From GCA-002733465 sp039969155 (GTDB taxonomy: Bacteria; Pseudomonadota; Gammaproteobacteria; Enterobacterales; Kangiellaceae), in the NCBI GenBank assembly GCA_039969155.1, contig JBDVOJ010000099.1, positions 17,729 to 81,728 on the forward strand: a stretch of 64,000 nucleotides of DNA, in the 5' to 3' direction. A program made the position numbers and the translations under genes. This document shows, in pieces, positions 27,395-35,782 of the stretch; within the stretch, counting starts at the first letter, position 1; each line of letters begins with the position of its first letter. Under the pieces are notes generated by a model, which saw only the letters and a program-made list of their open reading frames with translations, searched no databases and was not told where the DNA came from.

Positions 27395-29230
27395 TCACAT
27401 TTGTGACTTGAACCAGGCCATCATCTTATCTTCGAGGATAGGCATTGGCAGACTTCCATCTATTAATACCTGAGTATGAAATTTCTTAACATCAAACTTT
27501 TCACCCAATAATTGTTCTCCTTTATTTCTTAGCTCCCTAATTTTTCGCTGTCCAACCTTATAAGCGAGCGCCTGACCAGAAATAACGATATATCGTTCAA
27601 CCTCAGCTTCAACATCTGAACGCGCCATTGAAGAATTATCCAACATATACTGAATCGCTTGTTCTCTGCTCCAGCCGAATGCATGTAAACCGGTATCCAC
27701 TACCAGCCTCATTGCTCGAAGCTGTTCATCTACTAAACGGCCGTACCACATATATGGATCTGTAAATAATCCCAGCTCCTTACCTAGACTCTCAGCATAG
27801 AGTGCCCATCCTTCATTAAAAACGGTATATCCGCCAAATTTTCTAAAATCGGGAAGACCTTCGACTTCTTGCTGGATCGCAATTTGAAAATGGTGCCCCG
27901 GGGCCGCTTCATGAATAGATAACGTTTCCATTAGGAATTTAGGCTGCGATTTTAAATTATAAGTGTTGATATAAAATATTCCGGGTCTCGAACCATCGGG
28001 CGAAGGGGACTGATAAGAGGCGCCTGCCGAAGAGGCTGCTTGAAAGTCTGGTACGGCTTTAACTACGTAGTCGGCCTTTGGAAAAACCTCAAATAACTTG
28101 GGTAAGGTGGCATCGATGCGAGATTTAGTATTTTCATAAGCTTTAATTAAATCTTCAGGTTTATCAAAATAGAACTGATTATCAGTTCGTAAAAACTCAA
28201 AGAAGGCTGCTAAGTCACCTTTGAAACCGACTTGCTGTTTGACTTTTTTCATTTCAGAAAGGATTCTTGCGACCTCATTTAATCCAAATTGGTGAATTTC
28301 CTTAGCAGTCAATGGCAAAGTGGTGTGCACTTTGATTAAAAATTCGTACCACTCTTTACCGCCAGGTAGCTCAGAAATACCAACGCTTGTGCGAGCCGAA
28401 GCTTGATATTGATTGGCGATATAATCGTGAGTAGTCTGATAGGCTGGAATAATCACTTGTTTGATCATGTCAGTATAATCAGCTATCAATTGATCTTTTT
28501 GTGTTGCAGATAAATCTTTTGGTAATGATTTTAGCGGTGCATAAAAAACGCTATCTTCAACATTATCAACAATATGAGCTTTCAGTTGTGGTATTAATTT
28601 CTGCACGATCGGCAGAGGAAGCACTATGCCTTGTTGCTGGCCTTGTTTCATCGAGTCAACAACACTAGCCATCCAGCGTGCAAAACCTTGACTTCGCTTA
28701 ATGAAATTTCGATAGTCTTGTTCGTTCTCAAATGGTTGTGCACTTTGCCCTGACCCAAGGACTGCATAAAAATTGTGCATCCCCGACATTTGATTAATGG
28801 GTACTAAGTGAAATGGAAAATGACTGGCTTCAATACTTTGTAGTCTTTCGCCTTTGAATACTTGGTAGCTTAATCTGTCTTGGGGTGTTAATAGACTTTC
28901 GTCGATTTTAAGCAATCGATTTAAATATTTTTTCTCAAAGGCCAGTTGTTGATCTCGACTTTGCTGACTGATTTCTGGGCCGAACTGATCGTTGTATTCA
29001 TTTAGGCCTTGAAATGTCGCTGATATTGGACTGAATTGAAATGACTCTTTTTGATAATCCATAAATAGTGCATGTAGCTGAGTAGCTTGATGTTTGCTCG
29101 ATGACTCCGTCGAAGCCATTGAGCTCTTGGTAGCTTGATTGAGGGAGTTGACTCCGCTATCTGGAGTACTTTGGCAGCCCAAAAGCAAAGTAGATAGAGT
29201 TGTGGCGTAAAAAACGTGCGAAAGTTTCAT
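27395..29230 (-). CDS. DUF885-family peptidase lipoprotein
   Basis: 611 residues. N-terminal signal with lipobox LLLGC (Cys about 19), so probably an envelope lipoprotein. The family is DUF885, gluzincin-like proteins with the metal motif HExxxGH, here in HEAAPGHHFQIAIQQE, and a downstream Glu in FNEGWALYAESLGKELG. The C-terminal YKVGQRKIRELR and GSLPMPILE are also family signatures. Likely a periplasmic or outer-membrane-linked peptidase; substrate unknown. With the M13 lipoprotein nearby it points to peptide-based nutrition. Confidence 0.9.
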   Translation of the reverse strand: MKLSHVFYATTLSTLLLGCQSTPDSGVNSLNQATKSSMASTESSSKHQATQLHALFMDYQKESFQFSPISATFQGLNEYNDQFGPEISQQSRDQQLAFEKKYLNRLLKIDESLLTPQDRLSYQVFKGERLQSIEASHFPFHLVPINQMSGMHNFYAVLGSGQSAQPFENEQDYRNFIKRSQGFARWMASVVDSMKQGQQQGIVLPLPIVQKLIPQLKAHIVDNVEDSVFYAPLKSLPKDLSATQKDQLIADYTDMIKQVIIPAYQTTHDYIANQYQASARTSVGISELPGGKEWYEFLIKVHTTLPLTAKEIHQFGLNEVARILSEMKKVKQQVGFKGDLAAFFEFLRTDNQFYFDKPEDLIKAYENTKSRIDATLPKLFEVFPKADYVVKAVPDFQAASSAGASYQSPSPDGSRPGIFYINTYNLKSQPKFLMETLSIHEAAPGHHFQIAIQQEVEGLPDFRKFGGYTVFNEGWALYAESLGKELGLFTDPYMWYGRLVDEQLRAMRLVVDTGLHAFGWSREQAIQYMLDNSSMARSDVEAEVERYIVISGQALAYKVGQRKIRELRNKGEQLLGEKFDVKKFHTQVLIDGSLPMPILEDKMMAWFKSQM

Positions 29231-29458
29231 AGTGTGAGACTCGGATTTTATAATGGTTAGATTATGCCGTGAGTTGGAAAGCTAATAAAACTGAATTTGT
29301 TACTAAGTGTTTTACGAGCGATTCTCCAAGTTTCGTAGGCGAGTTCTGTGGAGGTGCCGAGAAAATGCTAGAGCTATCGATGAATGAAGAGAATAGTTTA
29401 AAGCGTTAGTTATATTAATAACGCTAAATAGTTGAAAATCAGTCGTCTAGCGGGAAAA

Positions 29459-29923
29459 TTAACTCTTTATTGGAACCACCTCGGCGACAGTGTCTTTGCG
29501 TCGAAATATCGTTCTAACGGATGGAACTGACGAAATGTCAATTTCCATCCCATAATAATAAAGCTCTGATTCATCAAATAAGGACTGCATTCTGCCGGAT
29601 TTAAACAGTGAAATAAGTATAAATCGTATGAGTTGTTGGTCAGCCAGTTGTTCTAAAAGTTGTTCTTGTTGTTGTTCTTCAATAACCGATTGCAGTTTAA
29701 AATGTGGAGTTAATTTGGGCTCGTGACCAAATTCTACGTCGAGTTGTTCTAGAATATAGCCGGCCTGTTGAAAAATCGGTTCAGCATTATTTAAGCTAAT
29801 TATTACGGACTTGAGTTTTTCCGCTGAAAGATTACCCATAGAGCTGTTGCCTTTTTCGGGCTCTACAGTTTCAGTGTTTGTGGCTTGCTCAGTATTATTC
29901 TTATTAAAAAATCGGCCAAACAT
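29459..29923 (-). CDS. Hypothetical protein, unknown family
   Basis: 154 residues, ATG start with a weak GGCGAG upstream. No signal peptide or membrane helix. An Asn/Thr/Glu-rich N-terminal tail (about 1-30) is followed by predicted helices, including a Gln-rich stretch (EEQQQEQLLEQLADQQ, about 81-96) likely to form an amphipathic helix. The C-terminal part mixes hydrophobic strands and helices (LYYYGMEIDISS). Lies upstream of cysJ but divergent from it. I do not recognise a family and assign no function. Confidence 0.7.
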   Translation of the reverse strand: MFGRFFNKNNTEQATNTETVEPEKGNSSMGNLSAEKLKSVIISLNNAEPIFQQAGYILEQLDVEFGHEPKLTPHFKLQSVIEEQQQEQLLEQLADQQLIRFILISLFKSGRMQSLFDESELYYYGMEIDISSVPSVRTIFRRKDTVAEVVPIKS

Positions 29924-30015
29924 TGGTGATTACTCGCCTTTAGACTAGTACAAACTAAGTGGTCACTCTAGCACGCAGACAAAATTATAGTCAAACTTGA
30001 ACCCTCGTTATGTGC

Positions 30016-30056
30016 GGTTATTAACTAACAACAGTGCTCTATTCCATCTGGTTATT
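30016..30056. promoter_or_regulatory. Paired GGTTATT elements upstream of cysJ
   Basis: GGTTATT occurs at 30016-30022 and 30050-30056, offset 34 bp, about 80-120 bp before cysJ. The same heptamer occurs twice in the cysB/cobA intergenic region (35668 and 35731). Candidate half-sites for the neighbouring CysB-type activator; this is inference. Confidence 0.35.
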
Positions 30057-30103
30057 GCAAAATAGCTGTTAATTAGTGGTACAAGTTCCACTCTCTTGCG
30101 AGT

Positions 30104-30142
30104 ATGAATGAAACTAAATCATTAAAGACACTATCAGCGTGA
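30104..30142 (+). CDS. Possible 12-codon leader ORF coupled to cysJ
   Basis: ATG at 30104 encodes MNETKSLKTLSA and its TGA (30140-30142) overlaps the cysJ GTG start (30139-30141) as GTGA. No strong RBS precedes it, so it is only a candidate. It could couple translation to cysJ, whose own RBS is also weak. Confidence 0.25.
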   Translation: MNETKSLKTLSA

Positions 30143-32022
30143 ACAAGAAAGTTGATTTTCCTAGAACGGCCTATCCTATATCCAACGAGGTTTTAGAGGC
30201 TTTAGAACAATTTGAACAGCAAGAGCTTAGTTGGTTAAGTGGTTATTGTGCTGGCTTAGCAAAAGGCCGTCAAAACGAAGAAGACAATCGGTCGACGAGT
30301 TTGTCGAGCGAATTACCAGCTCTTGATAATACATCGTCAGGTGCGAGCAGCTTAATTAGCGATACCGTAGCTACGGTGCAGATTTTGTACGCTTCACAAA
30401 CTGGAAATGCCAAAGCAGTGGCAGAGAATCTCTTCGATTCCTTTAAGAACAACTATGCCAATAATCCACGTCTAGAATTCGGCATAGAAAATACTAATAG
30501 CTTCAAGCCTAAAAGTCTTGCAAGCAAGCAATTGTTAATTCTTGTGGCCTCAACTCACGGCGAGGGTGAACCACCAGATGATGCGATTGAATTTTTGGAG
30601 CAACTTAAAGGAAAGCGAGCACCAAATTTAAATGGGGTGCAGCATGCTGTGTTGGGTTTAGGAGATTCTAGTTACGAGTTTTTTTGCCAGACAGGAAAAG
30701 ATATTGAACAACAACTAAATAAATTGGGATCGACTGCACTCGTCGAAAGAGTTGATTGTGATTTGGATTATGAAACTCAAGTTGAACAATGGATTAGCGA
30801 CTTAAATGAAAAAGCTTTATCCTTAATAGGTAATGAATTAGTGCAGAAGAGCGGCGCTTCCAGTGCTCAACCTCAATCTGTGGTTGCCGTAGAAAAGCAT
30901 GTATCCAAATCTAATCCTTACACAGCGAGCATTTTAGCCAACCAACAGATAACAGCGTCGGATTCTGATAAAAGAGTTCATCATATAGAGCTCTCTATAG
31001 AAGACTCTGAAATTTCCTACTTGCCAGGTGATGGCGTCGGTATTTGGGCTAAAAATGATAGCAAGACTGTTGATGAAATTTTGAAACTTTCAGGTTTAAG
31101 AAGACAGCAACAAGTCGAATACAAAGGCCAACAGTTTGAAGTTTATGACCTACTGTTAGAGCGACTCGAGATATCCTTGATTAGTAAAGATTTTGTGAAA
31201 AACTACTATGAAATTGCTAAACAAAAAGCGGCGGCAAATGTTGAACGCCTTAAAGACATTCTCAATACTTCATTTTCAGATTTTGTTAAGCATAACCAGG
31301 TTGCTGATGTTCTATCAGTTGCGCCAATTGAATTGGAAGCGCAACAACTGGTTGACTTGCTCAAACCGATAAAGCCGAGAGTTTATTCGATAGCATCGAG
31401 TCAACAAGCCAATCCAGACGAAATACACATCACCGTTAAACTAGTGGCTAACAAAAATGATAAGACAGTCAGAAAAGGCACTGCTAGTCGATTCTTGATT
31501 GAGGAGCTGCAAGAAGATCAAGAAGTAATGATTTATATCGAAGAAAATCATCGGTTTAGACTCCCAGAAGCTGACAGAGATATATTAATGGTTGGTCCAG
31601 GAACTGGTATTGCTCCTTTTAGAGCATTCTTACAAGAGCGAGAGGAGCAAAATGCGACTGGAAAAAATTGGTTATTTTTTGGTAACAGTCATTTTAATTC
31701 AGAATTTCTTTATCAGTTGGAATTACAAGGCTATCTAAAAAGTGGGGTACTTAAGCAGCTCTCATTAGCGTTTTCGAGAGACCAAACCGAAAAAGTGTAT
31801 GTTCAGGATAAAATTCGAGAAAACGCAGCCTCGATTTGGCAATGGATTGATCAACAGAAAGCGCACTTTTATGTTTGCGGCGATATGAATTTTATGGCTA
31901 AAGATGTTGAACAAACATTGTTAGAGATTATTCAGTCGCAGGGAAACTTTAGTTTAGAACAAGCCAATGATTATCTTAAAGAATTAAGAAAAACTGGTCG
32001 TTACCAAAGAGACGTATATTAA
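30139..32022 (+). CDS. cysJ: Assimilatory sulfite reductase flavoprotein subunit
   Basis: 627 residues. CysJ passes electrons from NADPH through FAD and FMN to the CysI hemoprotein. N-terminal extension, then the flavodoxin-like FMN domain (VQILYASQTGNAKAVAENL, STHGEGEPPDD), then the FAD/NADPH reductase module (PRVYSIASS, GPGTGIAPFRAFLQER) and the C-terminal KTGRYQRDVY. GTG start; no downstream Met gives a full FMN domain. cysI starts one base after the stop. Slightly longer than the E. coli protein. Confidence 0.96.
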   Translation: MNKKVDFPRTAYPISNEVLEALEQFEQQELSWLSGYCAGLAKGRQNEEDNRSTSLSSELPALDNTSSGASSLISDTVATVQILYASQTGNAKAVAENLFDSFKNNYANNPRLEFGIENTNSFKPKSLASKQLLILVASTHGEGEPPDDAIEFLEQLKGKRAPNLNGVQHAVLGLGDSSYEFFCQTGKDIEQQLNKLGSTALVERVDCDLDYETQVEQWISDLNEKALSLIGNELVQKSGASSAQPQSVVAVEKHVSKSNPYTASILANQQITASDSDKRVHHIELSIEDSEISYLPGDGVGIWAKNDSKTVDEILKLSGLRRQQQVEYKGQQFEVYDLLLERLEISLISKDFVKNYYEIAKQKAAANVERLKDILNTSFSDFVKHNQVADVLSVAPIELEAQQLVDLLKPIKPRVYSIASSQQANPDEIHITVKLVANKNDKTVRKGTASRFLIEELQEDQEVMIYIEENHRFRLPEADRDILMVGPGTGIAPFRAFLQEREEQNATGKNWLFFGNSHFNSEFLYQLELQGYLKSGVLKQLSLAFSRDQTEKVYVQDKIRENAASIWQWIDQQKAHFYVCGDMNFMAKDVEQTLLEIIQSQGNFSLEQANDYLKELRKTGRYQRDVY

Positions 32023-32023
32023 A

Positions 32024-33796
32024 ATGAACAGTAAAACAATCGATAAAACAACAACGAAAGGCAGTGCTGACAATCTAGAAGCTAGGTTAGAACAGGTGGT
32101 GATTGAGCCGACAAAATTTGATCCTAAAAAGCATACGGGTGTTGAGAAAATTAAAGTTGAGAGTGATTACTTGCGAGGTACTATTACTCCGAGTTTAAAA
32201 GATCCGATCACCGGTTCAGTTGCTGAAGATGATTTAATGTTGATTAAGTTTCACGGAATTTACCAGCAGGATGATCGAGACTTACGTAATGAAAGACGCA
32301 AGCAAAAACTAGAGCCCCTTTATTCGTTTATGATCAGAGCTCGAGTGCCTGGAGGCGTAGCGACCTCTGTGCAATATCAAAAAATGGCCGCATTAGCAAC
32401 GCAATATTCCAGCGGTAGTTTGAGGCTAACTACACGTCAGGCTTATCAATGGCATGGCGTGTTTAAGAGAAATTTAAAAACCACAATCGCGGGAATAAAC
32501 CACGCCATGCTCGATACCATCGCAGCGTGTGGTGATGTAAACCGTAATGTAATGAGTAACCCGCTGCCTGAGACTTCTGCGTTGCATGCTGAAGTCTTCG
32601 AGTGGGCTAAAAAAATTAGTGAACACTTGTTACCAAAAACCAAGGCGTATCACGAAATCTGGTTGGATGGTGAAAAAGTGTCTACCACACAAGAGCCTAT
32701 TTATGGAGAAACTTATCTACCTCGTAAATTTAAGACCGCTATCGCTATACCGCCTTATAACGATGTTGACATTTACGCAAATGATCTTGGTTTTGTGGCG
32801 ATCGTAGAAGACGGAAAACTGATTGGTTTCAATGTGCTAGTGGGTGGTGGTATGGGGAGCTCTCATGGTGATAGCACTACTTACCCTCGGGTAGCGGATG
32901 TGATTGGCTTTTGTCGTTTAGAGCAAGTCCTCGATGTCGCAGAAAATGTGATTAAGGTTCAACGAGATTTTGGCAATAGAGAGGTTCGAAAGCTCGCTCG
33001 ATTAAAATACACGATCGATAAACTCGGTTTGGAAGTTTTTAAGAATAAACTGTTTGCTTATCAAGGTTTCGATTTGGCTGCGCCTAAAGCGTTTGAGTTT
33101 AAAAATAACGCAGATCGTTACGGTTGGTTTTTAGATGAGAATAACCGTTGGCACTTAACTTTATATATTCACAGCGGACGAATCATTGACTCGGAGCAAT
33201 CAAAGCTATTTAGCGGGTTATTAGAGATCGCTAAAATACATGACGGAGAATTTAGAATTTCACCGAACCAGAATATGATTATTAGCAATATCGAGTATGA
33301 CAATAGAGAACGCATAGAGCGTTTGTTGTCAAAATATAAAATCAGTATTGGTAAATACGAAACTCCTGCTCGATTGAATTCTCTAGCTTGTGTCGCTTTT
33401 CCCACTTGCTCACTTGCGATGGCTGAAGCTGAACGCTATTTACCAGAGTTTATCACCAAGGTGGAGGGACTAATGAACCGTTACGAATTGAGTAAGCAGC
33501 CGATTAATATTCGAATGACAGGTTGTCCGAACGGTTGTGCTAGACCATTTTTGGGAGAGATCGGTTTGGTCGGTAAAGGCCCTGGAAAATATAATTTATA
33601 TTTGGGTGCAAGTCATACAGGTGACAGATTGAACAGGCTATATCGTGAAAATATTAACGAAGAGGCGATCCTTGCTGAGTTAAAACCGTTATTTAAGCTG
33701 TACTCGCAAGAACGAAATAATGACGAGCCTTTTGGTGACTTTTTGATCCGAAAAAACATCGTTCGAAAAGTCAATAATGGCTTAGATTTTCACTAG
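32024..33796 (+). CDS. cysI: Assimilatory sulfite reductase hemoprotein subunit
   Basis: 590 residues. CysI reduces sulfite to sulfide by six electrons on a sirohaem-4Fe4S centre. LRLTTRQAYQWHGV is the sirohaem-binding signature. The cluster cysteines are in CVAFPTCSLAMAEAERYLP and MTGCPNGCARPFLGE, spaced as in the E. coli enzyme. The sirohaem it needs could come from the methyltransferase gene at 35783. It sits between cysJ and cysH with gaps of 1 and 12 bp. Confidence 0.97.
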   Translation: MNSKTIDKTTTKGSADNLEARLEQVVIEPTKFDPKKHTGVEKIKVESDYLRGTITPSLKDPITGSVAEDDLMLIKFHGIYQQDDRDLRNERRKQKLEPLYSFMIRARVPGGVATSVQYQKMAALATQYSSGSLRLTTRQAYQWHGVFKRNLKTTIAGINHAMLDTIAACGDVNRNVMSNPLPETSALHAEVFEWAKKISEHLLPKTKAYHEIWLDGEKVSTTQEPIYGETYLPRKFKTAIAIPPYNDVDIYANDLGFVAIVEDGKLIGFNVLVGGGMGSSHGDSTTYPRVADVIGFCRLEQVLDVAENVIKVQRDFGNREVRKLARLKYTIDKLGLEVFKNKLFAYQGFDLAAPKAFEFKNNADRYGWFLDENNRWHLTLYIHSGRIIDSEQSKLFSGLLEIAKIHDGEFRISPNQNMIISNIEYDNRERIERLLSKYKISIGKYETPARLNSLACVAFPTCSLAMAEAERYLPEFITKVEGLMNRYELSKQPINIRMTGCPNGCARPFLGEIGLVGKGPGKYNLYLGASHTGDRLNRLYRENINEEAILAELKPLFKLYSQERNNDEPFGDFLIRKNIVRKVNNGLDFH

Positions 33797-33808
33797 CGTG
33801 GTGGTTCC

Positions 33809-34552
33809 ATGTTAAATAGTTTAATTGAAACAGTGCAGTCTGATACGTGGGATCCATCCTCCATTGAATTAGCTAATTCAAAACTGGAGTCTATGAGTAG
33901 TGTTCAAAGAATAGAATGGGCGTTAGATAACTTGCCTAAGAATTTTGCTCTGTCATCAAGTTTTGGTATTCAATCTGCGGTGAGTTTGCACATGGTCACT
34001 AAGGTGTATCCAGAAATTCCGGTAATCGTCATCGATACGGGGTATCTGTTTCCAGAAACGTACCAATTTATTGAGTTGTTAACGGATAAACTGAAACTCA
34101 ATTTAAAAGTTTATAGTGCGCAAAAGAGTAGCGCATGGCAAGAAGCTACGTTGGGGAAACTATGGCAACAAGGAGAACAAGCGCTAACAGAATATAATCA
34201 ACGTAATAAAGTACTGCCTATGGAGTTAGGGCTGCAAGAGTTGGGAATTAACGCCTATTTCGCGGGGATCATGAGGAGCCAATCGAGTAGTCGAACAAAT
34301 ATTCCAGCCCTGCAGAAGATTAGAGGGCGTCTCAAAGTTCATCCGATAATTGATTGGAACAAACGAATGGTTCATCAATATCTAACTAAGTACAAATTGC
34401 CATACCATCCTTTGTGGGATAAAGGATATGTTTCCGTTGGAGATGTACACAGCACATCCCCGTTACTGGCTGGTATGAGTGAAGAAGAGACTCGATTCGG
34501 AGGAGTGAAAAGAGAATGCGGTCTGCACGAAGATACTTTATCAGGGCTTTAG
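33809..34552 (+). CDS. cysH: Phosphoadenosine phosphosulfate reductase
   Basis: 247 residues. CysH reduces PAPS to sulfite using thioredoxin. SSSFGIQ is the nucleotide-binding motif and KRECGLHED carries the catalytic Cys near the C-terminus. That is the only cysteine in the protein, so the extra Cys pairs that bind the 4Fe-4S cluster of APS reductases are absent. This supports PAPS rather than APS as substrate. Third gene of cysJIH; the sulfate-activation genes are elsewhere. Confidence 0.96.
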   Translation: MLNSLIETVQSDTWDPSSIELANSKLESMSSVQRIEWALDNLPKNFALSSSFGIQSAVSLHMVTKVYPEIPVIVIDTGYLFPETYQFIELLTDKLKLNLKVYSAQKSSAWQEATLGKLWQQGEQALTEYNQRNKVLPMELGLQELGINAYFAGIMRSQSSSRTNIPALQKIRGRLKVHPIIDWNKRMVHQYLTKYKLPYHPLWDKGYVSVGDVHSTSPLLAGMSEEETRFGGVKRECGLHEDTLSGL

Positions 34553-34560
34553 ATAGTATT

Positions 34561-34609
34561 ATGCATACTATGCGACAAGTATTTTTTATATATGCCACAT
34601 AGTATGCAT
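34561..34609. repeat. 12-bp inverted repeat between cysH and the CysB gene
   Basis: Perfect arms ATGCATACTATG (34561-34572) and CATAGTATGCAT (34598-34609) around a 25-nt AT-rich centre. The right arm lies in the last codons of the regulator gene. No T-run follows either arm, so it is not a classic intrinsic terminator; it may be an atypical terminator or RNA-stabilising hairpin for the convergent transcripts. Confidence 0.6.
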
Positions 34610-35581
34610 CGGCAGGTCGCTTTCAGCAGGTTCCGTTGATTGTTCATTCGTACTACTAGCTTGGCTCGAAAGCTGCTGGTTGATTTTTTCTTTGGAAAGA
34701 TGTGGTGCAAACAACTCGATAAACGTATACATATAATTTCGCATCAGAAGGTTTTTATTAAAGGCTAACCAAGTTGTGCACCTAGGTAGTAACCCTCTTG
34801 TAGAATAGCTAATCAAATCACTATCTAACTTTGAGTCATATGCCATTTCAGCCACTATACCGATCCCAATGTTTTTTCTTACATAGGTTTTGATAACATC
34901 AGCATCTCTGGCGGTAAATACTACGTTTGCAGATAAATTTCTTTGTCCCATCGCTTTCATTAATCCCGAACTTCCAGTGCTAGGTTCTTTATAAGTAACA
35001 ATTGGAAACGAAGATATATCTTCTAGGGTTAGATTTTTTAAATTACCTAACTCATGCTCTTGTGGGAAAAGGATTACTCTGTCCCATTCGTAACAGGGAA
35101 TTTTTATTATATCTGGATGCAGACTTTGATTGTCGGAAGCAATAGCAAATTCAATTTTTTGCTCTAATAACATTTGAATAATATGATCGACTGACGAATG
35201 TTGAATATCAATCGCTAAGTTAGGAAAGCGTTGATGAAATCGAGTTAGGACAGTTGGTAAAACGTATTTTGCTTGAGTTTGAGTCGTTGCTAGTCGAAAA
35301 CTACCATGCTCAACTCGGTTCTTATTTTCAGAGAGACGTTTTATGTTTTCGACTTCTTGTAAAGCTTTACGAGCATGTTGAACGACTTGTTCACCGCTAT
35401 CGGTAAGGCCTACCAGTTGCTTTCCTGTTCGTTCGAAGATCTTAAGGTCAAGCTCTTCTTCTAGTAGTTTTAGTTGCTTACTGATACCAGGTTGCGACGT
35501 ATATATTCGTTCTGCCGCGGTGGTGATATTAAAGTTGTTCTCAACTGTCGCCAGAAGGTATCTTAACTGTTGTAATTTCAT
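34586..35581 (-). CDS. cysB: LysR-family transcriptional regulator CysB
   Basis: 331 residues. The N-terminal winged helix-turn-helix starts MKLQQLRYLLATVENNFNIT and has SQPGISKQLKLLEEELDLKIFER, which matches the CysB/Cbl subgroup rather than generic LysR. The C-terminal effector domain contains VTYKEPSTGSSGLMKAM. CysB activates sulfate-assimilation genes and responds to (N-acetyl-)O-acetylserine and sulfide. It is convergent with cysJIH and divergent from the sirohaem gene. The C-terminal tail (SSQASSTNEQSTEPAES) is low complexity. Cbl is an alternative, but the context favours CysB. Confidence 0.92.
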   Translation of the reverse strand: MKLQQLRYLLATVENNFNITTAAERIYTSQPGISKQLKLLEEELDLKIFERTGKQLVGLTDSGEQVVQHARKALQEVENIKRLSENKNRVEHGSFRLATTQTQAKYVLPTVLTRFHQRFPNLAIDIQHSSVDHIIQMLLEQKIEFAIASDNQSLHPDIIKIPCYEWDRVILFPQEHELGNLKNLTLEDISSFPIVTYKEPSTGSSGLMKAMGQRNLSANVVFTARDADVIKTYVRKNIGIGIVAEMAYDSKLDSDLISYSTRGLLPRCTTWLAFNKNLLMRNYMYTFIELFAPHLSKEKINQQLSSQASSTNEQSTEPAESDLPMHTMWHI

Positions 35582-35667
35582 GAGAAGCGTCTAAAGACTA
35601 AGCTTGGCCAATTATGGTAAATAATAATTAAATGTAGCACCGAGAGTTAATAATAGCTATTCCAATT

Positions 35668-35737
35668 GGTTATTTGGGAAGAAGGAATATCTATTTCATT
35701 AAACAACAGATTAATGATTTCATAACAATCAGGTTAT
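35668..35737. promoter_or_regulatory. Paired GGTTATT elements between cysB and the sirohaem gene
   Basis: GGTTATT at 35668-35674 and 35731-35737 in the 201-bp divergent region, matching the pair upstream of cysJ. Candidate CysB half-sites (autoregulation and activation of the methyltransferase gene); unproven. Confidence 0.35.
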
Positions 35738-35782
35738 TGGCTATCACTTATTCATCAGTGAACGACGATTCGAATTGAGAAA

